A stretch of DNA of 64,000 nt from Caulobacterales bacterium (GCA_019510435.1 JAEKKJ010000010.1:372001-436000), one strand, 5' to 3'. Positions 8,607-18,691 are shown, counted from the stretch's first letter. The notes: generated by a model from the sequence alone, not told the origin. Numbers and translations: made by a program.

Positions 8607-8638
8607 AAACGAAAGGGGCTCCGGTCTCCCGAAGCCCC
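8607..8638 (-). terminator. Intrinsic terminator of rho
   Basis: On the minus strand the RNA forms a ten-pair stem: GGGGCTTCGG pairs with CCGGAGCCCC across a GAGA loop with one G-U pair (8615-8624 with 8629-8638). TTTCGTTT follows. It starts 31 bases beyond the rho stop codon. Confidence 0.7.
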
Positions 8639-8669
8639 TGAAATCGCTCAGTCTTTCGCAGAACGCCGT

Positions 8670-10118
<1,449 letters not shown>

Positions 10119-10343
10119 GGGTATTCTACTTGGGTCTTGCGCGCGGCCGGACGGAGTCCGGCCACGGGCGGGTGGGTCTATGGGCGCCGTCGGGCGCCGA
10201 TTTGAACGTCGTCTGGAAGCCGGCCTGGGGCGCGAGGACCGCGCGGAGCCGGAAAAAGGCGGGGCGCGCCGGAGGCCGACGCGTGGAGCCAGCGGAAACA
10301 TATCCGCGATCAGGGGTCAAGCGATCCCTGGGCTTCAGATGGC

Positions 10344-10820
10344 CTAGCGCCGCCCGAATTCAAGGGTCACGGCCAGGACCGCGACGATGGCGACCAGGAA
10401 CGGGATCTCGTTGGTCGCCCGCCAGAACTTCGCCGACCTGGGCCGCTCGCCCGCCGCGATCCGCCGCCGCGAGGCCGACAGGAACCCGTGCCAGCCGGAG
10501 AGGAAGATCACGCAGGCCAGCTTGGTCGCCATCCACGGCTGGGCCAGGAAGCCCCACCCCTCCTTCGCCGCATAGACGTGCCAGAGGATCAGGGTGACGC
10601 CCAGGAGCCAGGTCAGGCCCATGGCCGGGTTGATGATGATGCGGATCAGCTTGCGCTCCCACACCTGGAAGTGTCCGTCGAACGCGCTTCCTGGCGGGGC
10701 GGTCTCGGTGTGGTAGGCGAACAGCCGCGGCAGGTACATCATCCCGCTCATCCACGCGATCACCGCGATGATGTGCAGCCCCCGCAGCAGGTCGTACGAC
10801 AGGAAACCCGGCCAGTTCAT
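10344..10820 (-). CDS. hemJ: Protoporphyrinogen IX oxidase HemJ (UPF0093)
   Basis: 158 residues from the ATG at 10820, which overlaps the hemH stop (ATGA). It is a four-to-five-helix membrane protein. The family His occurs in YDLLRGLHIIAVIAWMSG (helix 1), and PRLFAYH and ERKLIRIIINPAMGLTWLLG follow. HemJ carries out the penultimate haem step, protoporphyrinogen to protoporphyrin, in bacteria that lack HemG and HemY. Neither of those is seen here, and the next gene in the operon is hemH, which uses its product. The upstream in-frame codons belong to the hemH coding overlap. Confidence 0.93.
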   Translation of the reverse strand: MNWPGFLSYDLLRGLHIIAVIAWMSGMMYLPRLFAYHTETAPPGSAFDGHFQVWERKLIRIIINPAMGLTWLLGVTLILWHVYAAKEGWGFLAQPWMATKLACVIFLSGWHGFLSASRRRIAAGERPRSAKFWRATNEIPFLVAIVAVLAVTLEFGRR

Positions 10821-11851
10821 CACGCGCTCTCCCCTCGCCAAGGGCATTTCCCACAGCTCTCCGGACAGCGCCAGTGGCGGTAGGGATGTGTCGCCGCCTT
10901 GCCGGGAAACAGCGCGCCTGAGGCAGCGTCGGCTAAACCGTTGATAAATGTTGCGCGGAGACCAGGGGTAGGACTGCGGAGATAGGGCGCTACGCCCAGG
11001 CCCGCCGCCAGGCTGGCATATTCGTGGTCGATTTCAACAAGGGTCTCTACGTGCTCGGAGACGAAGGCGATTGGTGCGACCAGCACGCCCTTGCCGTCGC
11101 TGCCGGCGCGCCGGATTTCGGTCTCCGTTGACGGCTCCAGCCACTTCAGACGACCGACCCGGCTCTGGTAGCAGACGGTCCAGTCCGGCAGCTCCGGCAA
11201 GCGTCGAGCGATGGCGGCGGCCGTTGCCTCGATCTGAACCTGGTACGGGTCGCCGCGGTCGACGATCTGTTGGGGCAGGCCGTGGGCGGAGAAGAGCAAG
11301 CGCACGTTGTCCGGCTTCCCCGCAGCTTCCCAGGTCTCGCGGATGGCGTCCGCGTGGCTGACGACTACGTTGTCCGCATCCGGATAGCAGCAAACCTGAT
11401 GCCGAGAGCCAGGCCCGCGGTAGACGCGCCAAAAATCAGCGAAGGAGCTGCCGGTGGTCGTTGTCGAGTACTGCGGATAGAGGGGCAGCAGTACGACGTG
11501 GTCCGGAGCGAAGGCCGCGACCGCTGCTGCCGTCTCCGGGGCCAAAGGCTTCCAGTACCTCATGGCGACAAAGACGCGGACGTCATAGTGCGTTCGCCTG
11601 CGAATCTCAGCCTCGAGTTCGACAGCCTGAGCCTGCGTTTCGGGTAGCAGCGGCGAGCGACCACCCATCAAGGCATAGTTGGCCTGGGCGGTCTTGGTCC
11701 GGGTCGTGGCGATCAGCGCCGCCAGGGGATAGCGCGCCACGGCCGGCAGCCGGATGATCGCCGGGTCGCGGAACAGGTTGAACAGGAACGGCCGCACCGC
11801 CGCGAGGCTGTCGGGGCCGCCGAGGTTGAGGAGGACGACAGCAAGCTTCAC
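10820..11851 (-). CDS. hemH: Ferrochelatase HemH with C-terminal cysteine motif
   Basis: 343 residues from the GTG at 11851. GGAAAGGAAG sits just upstream, and MKLAVVLLNLGGPDSLAAV is the normal N-terminus; the longer in-frame reading is translated repeat DNA. The catalytic His is in LFSAHGLPQ and the acidic partner in ETLVEIDHEY. The C-terminus carries three cysteines (Cys329, Cys333, Cys336 in CPESCGKC), as expected for the [2Fe-2S]-type ferrochelatase known from Caulobacter. It inserts iron into protoporphyrin IX at the membrane. Codon use looks slightly less GC3-rich than its neighbours. It is coupled to hemJ. Confidence 0.95.
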   Translation of the reverse strand: MKLAVVLLNLGGPDSLAAVRPFLFNLFRDPAIIRLPAVARYPLAALIATTRTKTAQANYALMGGRSPLLPETQAQAVELEAEIRRRTHYDVRVFVAMRYWKPLAPETAAAVAAFAPDHVVLLPLYPQYSTTTTGSSFADFWRVYRGPGSRHQVCCYPDADNVVVSHADAIRETWEAAGKPDNVRLLFSAHGLPQQIVDRGDPYQVQIEATAAAIARRLPELPDWTVCYQSRVGRLKWLEPSTETEIRRAGSDGKGVLVAPIAFVSEHVETLVEIDHEYASLAAGLGVAPYLRSPTPGLRATFINGLADAASGALFPGKAATHPYRHWRCPESCGKCPWRGESA

Positions 11852-11854
11852 CTT

Positions 11855-12038
11855 CCTTTCCCACCACAGGTGGGAGAGGGGGACCGCCCGCCGAGCGAAG
11901 CGGAGAGCGGGGGGTGGAGAGGGCAAGCTTCAAGCGCTGAGCCGGCAACGGCCGATTGACGCGCCGAGCCTGTGGCATGCCCTCTCCACCGCGCCCTCTG
12001 CGGGGCGCGGTCCCCCTCTCCCACTGCGTGGGAAAGGA
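11855..12038. repeat. Dispersed inverted-repeat element, family C, between hemE and hemH
   Basis: TTTCCCACCACAGGTGGGAG with AGGGGGACCGC on the left mirrors GCGGTCCCCCTCTCCCACTG and GTGGGAAA on the right. Inner GGTGGAGAGGGCA mirrors TGCCCTCTCCACC. The layout resembles families A and B (two facing units, each with its own hairpin). It fills the whole 190-base gap between two co-directional haem genes. Confidence 0.75.
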
Positions 12039-12041
12039 ACT

Positions 12042-13091
12042 TCACGCCGCCAGGGCCTTGGTCGGCTTGCCTGTCACCCGCGCCACCACCTGGGCGATGT
12101 GGTCGATCGGCGTGTCGGGGATCACCCCGTGGCCCAGGTTGAAGATGTACGGCCCGCCGCCCCACTGCTCCAGCAGCGCCTCCACGCGGGCGTCGAGCGC
12201 CGGCCCGCCGGCCCGCAGCAGCAGGTTGTCCAGCGCCCCCTGCACCGCCTGGCCGCCGGCCTGGATGCGCCGGCCCATCGCGGCGCTGGCCTGGGTGTCC
12301 AGGGCCACGGCCTGGACCGGCACGGCGGCGGCGTAGTTTTCCACCAGGGCGCCGGCGCCGCGCGGGAAGCCGATGAACGGCGCATCGATCCCCGCCGCGC
12401 GCACCTTCTCCACGATCCGCCGGTGCGGCCCGACCACGATCCGCTCGAACACGTCCTCCGCCAGGTTCTCGGCCCAGCTCTCGAACAGCTGCAGCGCCTG
12501 GGCCCCGGCGCGGACCTGCATGATGAGATAGCGGGCGGTGGACTCCACCAGCACGTCCAGCAGGGCGTCGAGCTCGGCCGGATGCTGGTAGGCGTAGGTG
12601 CGCGCCGCCTCCCGCTGCGAGCCACGGCCCTCGAGCATGTAGGTGGCCACCGTCCAGGGCGCCCCCGCAAAGCCGATCAGCGCCCGCTCCGGCTCCAACT
12701 CGGCCCGCACCCGCGACAGGGTCTCGCCGATATTGGCCAGCTTCGCCGTGGAGCCCTCGATGGCGTCCTGCAGCGCGCCCAGGGGCGGCAGCGCGCCCAG
12801 CCGCGGCCCCTCCCCCGCCTCGAACCAGACCTTCTGGCCGAGCGCCAGCGGGATCAGCAGGATGTCGGCGAACACGATGGCCGCGTCCATCGGGAAGCGC
12901 CGCACGGGCTGCAGGGTCGCCTCGGCCGCCAGCTCCGGGTTGAAGCAGAAGGCGATGAAGTCGCCGGCCCGCTCGCGCAACGCCCAGTACTCCGGCAGCG
13001 AGCGCCCGGCCTGGCGCATGAACCACACCGGTGGCCGTTCCAGGGTCTCTCCGGCCAGGACGCGCAGGAGGCGGGGGGTGGTCTCGCTCAT
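12042..13091 (-). CDS. hemE: Uroporphyrinogen III decarboxylase HemE
   Basis: 349 residues with ATG start. The N-terminal signature PPVWFMRQAGRSLPEYWALR contains the substrate-binding arginines, FCFNPELAAEATLQPVRRF follows, and the C-terminal NLGHGVIPDTP is conserved. It converts uroporphyrinogen III to coproporphyrinogen III in the cytosol. In Caulobacter, hemE is the gene bordering one side of the replication origin, with its promoter inside the origin. The same layout is seen here, with a 457-base gap to the divergent ppsR. Confidence 0.98.
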   Translation of the reverse strand: MSETTPRLLRVLAGETLERPPVWFMRQAGRSLPEYWALRERAGDFIAFCFNPELAAEATLQPVRRFPMDAAIVFADILLIPLALGQKVWFEAGEGPRLGALPPLGALQDAIEGSTAKLANIGETLSRVRAELEPERALIGFAGAPWTVATYMLEGRGSQREAARTYAYQHPAELDALLDVLVESTARYLIMQVRAGAQALQLFESWAENLAEDVFERIVVGPHRRIVEKVRAAGIDAPFIGFPRGAGALVENYAAAVPVQAVALDTQASAAMGRRIQAGGQAVQGALDNLLLRAGGPALDARVEALLEQWGGGPYIFNLGHGVIPDTPIDHIAQVVARVTGKPTKALAA

Positions 13092-13548
13092 GGGCCCGAC
13101 TTAAAGCGCCCCCGGGCTCCAGGCTCAAGGCGCCCGTCGCCCAGCCCCGTTCTTCTTCAAGAAAGAGGTTTTGAAAAAGGTGATTGGGAAGATGGTGGGG
13201 CCTGTCGAGGGGGTGGAAAAGTTTGACAATCCCTTGACCGCCCCCGCGCTGTCCCCAGCTCGTCCCAAGGCGGCGCCCGCCGGGTCGGAGGCCTGTGGAT
13301 TGCGGGGAGCCCGGACTAGCGCGCCCTGGAGCGCCTCAGGGATTCGGCCAGGCCGGCGGGGACAACCCCGGGCGCCGCAGCGCCGCCGACGCTCTGTCGA
13401 GCGGTAGGGCCAGGTATGACCCACACGGGCCCGGGCCTGGGGGTTAACAGATGGTAAACGCGCCGATTGCTCCGCGGGATTCACCGGCGGCCTCGGCGGC
13501 GGCGAACTTGACCCCGCCTATCCCCATCGCCGTCCGGCTTCGCTAAGA
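13092..13548. other. Putative chromosome replication origin (Cori-like)
   Basis: The 457-base non-coding gap between hemE and ppsR, flanked by maf-aroE-coaE, is the position of Cori in Caulobacter. Visible elements are TCCCCA W-box matches at 13252-13257 and 13521-13526 (a third is at 13567-13572 in ppsR), a 7/9 DnaA-box-like CAATCCACA on the minus strand (13294-13302), a CtrA-like site at 13444-13458, and GANTC sites at 13341, 13478 and 13551 (the last straddling the ppsR start). A relatively AT-richer stretch lies at 13150-13195. Two perfect parS sites lie within 10 kb. Origin function is inferred, not shown. Confidence 0.8.
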
Positions 13549-13572
13549 GTGAGTCCACAGGATCTGTCCCCA
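13252..13572 (+). promoter_or_regulatory. Three W-box-like DnaA sites (TCCCCA) in the origin region
   Basis: TCCCCA occurs at 13252-13257, 13521-13526 and 13567-13572, all on the plus strand. This hexamer is the weak DnaA-binding W-box described for the Caulobacter origin. The full G-box TGATCCACA is absent; the nearest are CAATCCACA (minus, 13294-13302) and GAGTCCACA (13551-13559). Confidence 0.5.
13444..13458. promoter_or_regulatory. CtrA-binding-site-like sequence (TTAA-N7-TAAA)
   Basis: TTAACAGATGGTAAA fits the CtrA consensus TTAA-N7-TTAA with one mismatch. It lies in the putative origin, about 90 bases upstream of ppsR, where CtrA would block initiation in Caulobacter. Confidence 0.5.
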
Positions 13573-14481
13573 GAGTTATTTCCGCTCCCGCCTCTTGCCT
13601 TTCGAGCCCTCCCACTGGACCCGCCCTTGCCCAACGCCCCGCCGCCCCGGCTCGCCACCTATTTCCATATCCACCTGGTCTCGGATTCCACCGGCGAGAC
13701 CCTGAACGCCATGGCGCGGGCCGTCTGCGCCCGCTTCGAGAACGTGCTGCCGATCGAGCACATCTACGCCCTGGTCCGCTCGCAGCGGCAGCTGGACCGC
13801 GCGCTTGGCGACATCGAGGAGGCGCCGGGCATCGTCCTGCACACCATCGTCGACGAAAAGCTGCGCGCGGCCCTGGAAGAGGGCTGCCGTCGGCTAGACA
13901 TGCCCTGCCTGCCCGCCCTGGACCCGTTGGTCTCGGCCATGCAGCGCTACCTCGGCGCGGCCACCACCAGCCGGGTCGGGGCGCACCTGCGGCTCGACAA
14001 CGACTATTTCAACCGCATGGACGCCCTGAACTACGCCATCGGCCACGACGACGGCCAGGGCGGCCAGGACCTCGACCAGGCCGATGTGGTGATGGTGGGC
14101 GTCTCGCGCACGTCGAAGACCCCCACCTGCATCTACCTCGCCCACCGCGGCGTGCGGGCCGCCAATGTGCCGCTGGTGCCGGGCCGGCCGCTGCCGGAGA
14201 AGCTGCTGCAGCTGAAGAACGCCCTGATCGTGGGCCTTTTGATCTCGCCGGACCGGCTGATCCAGATCCGCCGCAACCGGCTGCTGAGCCTCAAGGAGAA
14301 CCGCGACACCAGCTATACCGACCAGGAGGCGGTGCGCGAGGAGATCATCGCCGCGCGGCGGCTCTATGAGCGCCACGGCTGGCCGACCATCGACGTGACC
14401 CGCCGCTCGGTGGAAGAGACGGCCGCCGCGGTGCTGAACCTCCTGTCGCGCGGCCACGGCCAGGTCGAGGTGCTGGGATGA
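13549..14481 (+). CDS. ppsR: Pyruvate,phosphate dikinase/PEP synthase regulatory kinase-phosphorylase (DUF299/PpsR family)
   Basis: 310 residues from GTG 13549; a TTG at 13627 would give 284 residues starting just before the family N-terminus TYFHIHLVSDSTGETLNA, so the start is uncertain. The nucleotide-binding motif GVSRTSKTP is present. The family uses ADP to phosphorylate, and phosphate to dephosphorylate, PEP synthase or PPDK; the target is not in the window. The longer start would put a W-box inside the coding region. In Caulobacter this gene borders the origin opposite hemE. It begins the run ppsR-maf-aroE-coaE. Confidence 0.92.
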   Translation: MSPQDLSPELFPLPPLAFRALPLDPPLPNAPPPRLATYFHIHLVSDSTGETLNAMARAVCARFENVLPIEHIYALVRSQRQLDRALGDIEEAPGIVLHTIVDEKLRAALEEGCRRLDMPCLPALDPLVSAMQRYLGAATTSRVGAHLRLDNDYFNRMDALNYAIGHDDGQGGQDLDQADVVMVGVSRTSKTPTCIYLAHRGVRAANVPLVPGRPLPEKLLQLKNALIVGLLISPDRLIQIRRNRLLSLKENRDTSYTDQEAVREEIIAARRLYERHGWPTIDVTRRSVEETAAAVLNLLSRGHGQVEVLG

Positions 14482-15068
14482 GCGTGATCCTGGCGTCGAA
14501 GAGCGCCGCGCGCCGGGCGGTCCTGGATGGCGCGGGCGTGGCCTATGAGGCGACCGTGGCCGGCGTCGACGAGGAGGCCGTCAAGGCGGGGCTGCTGGCC
14601 GAGGGCCTGGGGCCGCGCGACGTGGCGGACGCCCTGGCCGAGCTGAAGGCGGTGCGGGTCTCCATGAGCCGGCCCGGGCTGGTGATCGGGGCCGACCAGA
14701 CCCTCGACCTGGATGGCGCGCTCTACGACAAGGCGCCCGACCTCGCGGCGGCGCGGGCGCGGCTGGAGCTGCTGCGCGGCAAGACCCACAAGCTGCATTC
14801 GGCCGTGGTGGTCGCCAAGGACGGCGCCCCGATCTGGCGCGAGGTGGTCTCGGCGCGGCTGACCATGCGGCCCTTCTCCGACGCCTTCCTGGAGCACTAC
14901 CTGGCGAGCGAGGGCGAGGTCGCCCTGGGCTCGGTGGGGTGCTATCGGCTCGAGGGTCCCGGCGCCCAGCTCTTCTCCCGCATCGAAGGCGACTATTTCG
15001 CCATCCTGGGCCTGCCGCTGCTGGGGCTCCTGGACCTGTTGCGACAGCATGGGGAGCTGGCGAAGTGA
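14478..15068 (+). CDS. maf: Maf family nucleoside triphosphate pyrophosphatase
   Basis: 196 residues. The N-terminal [18 protein letters not shown] is the Maf signature, and [10 protein letters not shown] contains the catalytic aspartate. Maf proteins hydrolyse non-canonical or certain canonical NTPs to the monophosphate. Which subtype this is cannot be told with certainty. The ATG overlaps the ppsR stop by four bases, and the stop overlaps the aroE start (GTGA), so the four genes form a tightly coupled operon leading away from the origin. Confidence 0.93.
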   Translation: MSVILASKSAARRAVLDGAGVAYEATVAGVDEEAVKAGLLAEGLGPRDVADALAELKAVRVSMSRPGLVIGADQTLDLDGALYDKAPDLAAARARLELLRGKTHKLHSAVVVAKDGAPIWREVVSARLTMRPFSDAFLEHYLASEGEVALGSVGCYRLEGPGAQLFSRIEGDYFAILGLPLLGLLDLLRQHGELAK

Positions 15069-15910
15069 TCCGCGGAACCACCATGGTGGCGGGGGTGGTC
15101 GGGCGGCCGGTGGCCCATTCGCTGTCGCCGATCCTGCACAATGCCTGGCTGGCCGGGGCGGGGATCGACGGCGTCTATGTGCCCTTCACGCCGGATGCGC
15201 GGGGGTTCCGCCGCCTCGCCGAGGGCCTGCGCGGTGGGGCGATCCGCGGCCTCAACGTCACCCTGCCGTTCAAGCCGGACGCCCTGGCCGTGGCCGACCA
15301 CGCCAGCGAGATCGCCCGGCGCGCGGCGGCGGCGAACCTGCTGGTCTTCGACACGGATGGGAGGATCTACGCCGACAACACTGATGGCGTCGGCCTGCTG
15401 CGCGCCTTCGAGGTCCAGGCGCCCCAGTGGGACGCGGGCGCAGGGCCGGTGGCGGTGCTGGGCGCGGGCGGCGCTGCGCGGGGGGCGGTGGCGGCCCTGC
15501 TGCTGGCCGGCGCCCCGAAGGTCTGGGTGGTGAACCGCACCCTGAAGAGCGCCGAGGCCCTGGCCGCTGCGCTGGGGCCGAAGGTCGTGCCCCTGCCCCT
15601 CGCCCACGCGGCCGGCGCCTTCCGCGACGCCAGCGCCGTGATCAACGCGACCTCCGCGGGGCTTGGCGGCGGACCGGGCCTGGACGTGCCCCTGGAGCTC
15701 ACGCGCCGGACCGCGGTGGTCATGGACATGGTCTACAAGCCGCTCGAAACCCCGTTCCTGGCCCAGGCGCGGGCCCTGGACCGCCCCACTGTGGATGGCC
15801 TGGCCATGCTGATCGGCCAGGCTGAGCCCTCGTTCGAGGCCTTCTTCGGCCAGCCGCCGCCGGGCGAGGTGGATGTGCGCCGCCTGGCGCTGGAGGCCCT
15901 GGGCCAATGA
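15065..15910 (+). CDS. aroE: Shikimate 5-dehydrogenase AroE
   Basis: 281 residues from the GTG at 15065, which overlaps the maf stop; an ATG at 15083 is also possible. Shikimate-binding [14 protein letters not shown] and the catalytic-lysine segment NVTLPFK are present, with NTDGVGLL, the NADPH loop GAGGAARGA and the NRT phosphate-binding motif. It reduces 3-dehydroshikimate in aromatic amino-acid synthesis. The longer upstream in-frame reading is the maf coding region in another frame and was discarded. The stop overlaps the coaE ATG (ATGA). Confidence 0.96.
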   Translation: MIRGTTMVAGVVGRPVAHSLSPILHNAWLAGAGIDGVYVPFTPDARGFRRLAEGLRGGAIRGLNVTLPFKPDALAVADHASEIARRAAAANLLVFDTDGRIYADNTDGVGLLRAFEVQAPQWDAGAGPVAVLGAGGAARGAVAALLLAGAPKVWVVNRTLKSAEALAAALGPKVVPLPLAHAAGAFRDASAVINATSAGLGGGPGLDVPLELTRRTAVVMDMVYKPLETPFLAQARALDRPTVDGLAMLIGQAEPSFEAFFGQPPPGEVDVRRLALEALGQ

Positions 15911-16500
15911 AGCTCATCGGCCTGACCGGCTCCATCGGCATGGGCAAGTCGACCACCGCCGCCATGTTTCGCGAGGCCGGCGTGCCGGTCTATGACGCGG
16001 ACGCGGCGGTCCACGTGCTCTATGACGTCGGCGGCGCGGCGGTGGAGCCGGTGGGCGCGGCGTTCCCCGGCGTCGTGAAGGACGGGCGGGTGGACCGCGA
16101 GGCCCTGCGCCAGCAGGTGCTGGGCGACCCCGAGGCCCTGAAGCGGCTGAACGCCATCGTCCACCCCCTGGTCGGCCAGCATCGTGGAAAATTTTTCACG
16201 GATGTGGAAGGAACAGGCGCCGATATGGTTGTTCTGGATATTCCGCTCCTGTTCGAGACCGGCGGCCATGCCAATGTCGACGCGGTGGTGGTGGCCTCGG
16301 CGCCGGCCGAGATGCAGCGCGAGCGGGTCCTGGCGCGCCCAGGCATGACGCCGGAGCGGCTGGACGCCATCCTCGCCCAGCAGCTGGCTGACGCCGAGAA
16401 GCGGGCCCGCGCCGACTATGTGGTCGACACCGGCCGCGGCCTGGAGGCCGCCCGGACGCAGGTGGCGGAGATCATCCGCCAGCTGCGCGCCGGAAAGTAG
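15907..16500 (+). CDS. coaE: Dephospho-CoA kinase CoaE
   Basis: 197 residues. The P-loop [12 protein letters not shown] is at 4-15, [10 protein letters not shown] and the [11 protein letters not shown] segment are conserved, and the C-terminal Y-V-V-D-T-G-R motif is present. It is the last step of coenzyme A synthesis. It is the final gene of the origin-side operon. In Caulobacter, dnaQ follows coaE as I recall; here the next gene is an opposite-strand short-chain dehydrogenase and no dnaQ is present in the window. Confidence 0.96.
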   Translation: MKLIGLTGSIGMGKSTTAAMFREAGVPVYDADAAVHVLYDVGGAAVEPVGAAFPGVVKDGRVDREALRQQVLGDPEALKRLNAIVHPLVGQHRGKFFTDVEGTGADMVVLDIPLLFETGGHANVDAVVVASAPAEMQRERVLARPGMTPERLDAILAQQLADAEKRARADYVVDTGRGLEAARTQVAEIIRQLRAGK

Positions 16501-16509
16501 GCCCTGGCC

Positions 16510-17292
16510 CTACCGCGGCGCCATGCGGATGGCGCCGTCGAGGCGCACGTCCTCGCCGTTGAAATAGGTGGTCTCCACCATGCAGAGCGCCAGCTTGGCG
16601 TACTCCTCGGCGTTGCCGAGGCGCTTGGGGAACGGCACCGAGGCGGCCAGCGCCTCCTTCACCTGCGGCGGGGCGCCCTGCATCAGCGGGGTGTTGAAGA
16701 TGCCCGGCAGGATGGTGTTCACCCGGATGCCGTCGCCGGCCAGGTCGCGGGCGATCGGCAGGGTCATGCCGACGATGCCGCCCTTGGACGCCGAATAGGC
16801 CGCCTGGCCCATCTGGCCGTCCTCCGCCGCGACGCTGGCGGTGTTGATGATCACCGCACGCTCGCCGTCGGCCAGCGGCTCCAGGTCCAGCATGCCCTTC
16901 GCCGCCTTGGCGATGCAGCGGAAGGTGCCGACCAGGTTGATCTGGATCAGCCAGTTGAAGGCGTCGAGCGGGAAGTGCTTGGTCTCGCCGGTCTGCTTGT
17001 CGCGGCTGGCGGTCTTGAAGGCGTTGCCGGTGCCGGCGCAGTTGACCAGGATCCGTTCCTGGCCGTGGGCGGCGCGCGCCTTGGCGAAGGCGGCGTCGAC
17101 CTCCTCGTCCGAGGTGACGTTGCACTTGCAGAAGATCCCGCCGACGTCCTTGGCGACCGCTTCGCCCTTGGCGTCGTTCATGTCGAAGATGGCGACCTTG
17201 ACGCCCTTGGCCGCCAGCGCGCGCACCGTCGCCTCGCCCAGGCCCGAGGCGCCCCCGGTGACCACGGCTGCGACGTTTGAATTCAGTTCCAT
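16510..17292 (-). CDS. SDR family oxidoreductase (3-hydroxyacyl-CoA dehydrogenase type 2-like)
   Basis: 260 residues from ATG 17292. Classical SDR: TGGASGLG cofactor loop near 12-19, NCAGTG in place of NNAG, catalytic Ser in INTASVAAEDGQ and YSASKGG for the Tyr-Lys pair. The inserted segment around GETKHFPLDAFNWLIQINLVGTF and the PFPKRLGNAEEYAKL tail are typical of HSD10-like 3-hydroxy-2-methylbutyryl-CoA/3-hydroxyacyl-CoA dehydrogenases of fatty-acid and branched-chain degradation. It converges on coaE with a 9-base gap and is divergent from the DUF1232 gene. Confidence 0.9.
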   Translation of the reverse strand: MELNSNVAAVVTGGASGLGEATVRALAAKGVKVAIFDMNDAKGEAVAKDVGGIFCKCNVTSDEEVDAAFAKARAAHGQERILVNCAGTGNAFKTASRDKQTGETKHFPLDAFNWLIQINLVGTFRCIAKAAKGMLDLEPLADGERAVIINTASVAAEDGQMGQAAYSASKGGIVGMTLPIARDLAGDGIRVNTILPGIFNTPLMQGAPPQVKEALAASVPFPKRLGNAEEYAKLALCMVETTYFNGEDVRLDGAIRMAPR

Positions 17293-17347
17293 GGCCCTGG
17301 GGCTCCCATATGATGGATCAGAAAAATTCCGGCGAAGGCCTAGCTCA

Positions 17348-17764
17348 ATGAGCGGCGGCGAAAAAGTCTCACCCGACGTCACCTTCGATCCGCAGGCGGA
17401 GATCGATCCCGGCCGCGCGCTGATTCCGTCGGTCATGCGGCTGAACGAGCGGCGGGTGGACGACGGGTTCTGGCCGAAGATCCGCCGCACCTTCGCGTCC
17501 GTGCCGTTCGCCACCGAGGCGCTCTCGGTCTGGTACTGCGCCAAGGACGAGGACACCCCGCTGGTCGCCAAGGGGATGATGTTCGCGGCGCTCGCCTATT
17601 TCGTCCTGCCGGTGGATGCGATCCCCGACTTCATCGCCGGGCTGGGCTACACCGACGATGCGGCGGTCTTCACCGCCCTCCTGGCGCTGCTCGGCCGCAA
17701 CCTGAAGCCCAAGCACAAGGACGCCGCCCGCCGCGACATCGAGCGGCTGCGCGGCGAGGGCTAG
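17348..17764 (+). CDS. YkvA/DUF1232 family protein
   Basis: 138 residues from ATG 17348. The DUF1232 hallmark covers about 80-110: KGMMFAALAYFVLPVDAIPD followed by a GYTDDAAV motif. That is one or two hydrophobic helices ending in an acidic loop. The family has no settled function. Its TAG stop shares four bases with the stop of the convergent EamA transporter (CTAG), an unusually tight tail-to-tail overlap. Confidence 0.88.
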   Translation: MSGGEKVSPDVTFDPQAEIDPGRALIPSVMRLNERRVDDGFWPKIRRTFASVPFATEALSVWYCAKDEDTPLVAKGMMFAALAYFVLPVDAIPDFIAGLGYTDDAAVFTALLALLGRNLKPKHKDAARRDIERLRGEG

Positions 17765-18681
17765 CCCGGACTGGCCGCCAGCTGCGCCGCGCGCGCCAGC
17801 TGCTGTTCGCGCAGGGTGATGAAGAGGGTGGAGGCGACCACAATGCCGGCGCCCACCAGGGTCCAGCGGCCCGGGACCTCGTGGAACAGGAAGAACCCCG
17901 CCGCCGCGGTGAAGATCAGCCGCGTATAGTCGATCGGCGCCATGGCCGCGGCGTCGCCCCATTGCATGCCCTTGATGTAGCTGGCCTGGTTGGCGGTCGC
18001 GATCACGCCCATCAGGCAGAGCAGCACGAGGTCGCGCGGCGCGGGCCAGCGCCAGGTCAGGATCGCGCCAGGAATGGCCAGCACCAGGCCCAGCAGCGCC
18101 GACCAGACCAGGATCACCATGGGCGCGTGGTCGCGGGTCAGCACCTTCATGCCCGTCACCGTGAAAGCGAAGAGGAAGGCCGAGGCGAGCATGGCCAGCG
18201 CCGGCAGCCCGACGGCGAAGTGGCCGCCGGCGCCGGGACGGATCATCACCAGCACGCCCAGGAACCCCGCCACCGCCGCCGCGATCCGCAGCGACCCCAC
18301 CTTCTCCCGGACCACGAAGGCCGCCAGCGGGACCAGCCACAGGGTGCGGGTGAAGCTGAGCGCATTGGCGTCCGCGAGCGGCATCTTCTGGAAGGCGTAG
18401 AAGCTGAGGATCATCCCCAGGGTGCCGGCGAACGAGCGGAAGATCAGGATCGACGGGCGGCTGGTGGCGAAGGCGGCGCTGCGATGCCGCAGGATCACAG
18501 GCAGCAGGACCGCAAGGCCGGCCGCCTGGCGATAGAAGGTCTGCAAGGCCGCCGGATAGTCCGCGCCGAGGTATTTGATCAGCGTGGTCATGGCCGAGAA
18601 GGTCACGGCCGACAGCAACATCCACAGCGCGCCGCGCAGGTTGGGCGAGAGCCCGGGCTTGGCCGTCGCGGCCAGGGTCAC
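17761..18681 (-). CDS. EamA/DMT superfamily transporter
   Basis: 306 residues with ten predicted membrane helices made of two EamA repeats, typical of drug/metabolite transporters. The first repeat starts with GALWMLLSAVTFSAMTTLIKYLG; conserved ALSFTRTLWLVPLAA and PIDYTRLIFTAAAGFFLFHE segments sit in the two halves. The substrate is unknown; members export amino acids, nucleobases or other small metabolites. The start lies only 10 bases downstream of the following SDR gene's stop, so the two may share an operon (SDR first). Confidence 0.9.
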   Translation of the reverse strand: MTLAATAKPGLSPNLRGALWMLLSAVTFSAMTTLIKYLGADYPAALQTFYRQAAGLAVLLPVILRHRSAAFATSRPSILIFRSFAGTLGMILSFYAFQKMPLADANALSFTRTLWLVPLAAFVVREKVGSLRIAAAVAGFLGVLVMIRPGAGGHFAVGLPALAMLASAFLFAFTVTGMKVLTRDHAPMVILVWSALLGLVLAIPGAILTWRWPAPRDLVLLCLMGVIATANQASYIKGMQWGDAAAMAPIDYTRLIFTAAAGFFLFHEVPGRWTLVGAGIVVASTLFITLREQQLARAAQLAASPG

Positions 18682-18691
18682 GCCGGCTGGC

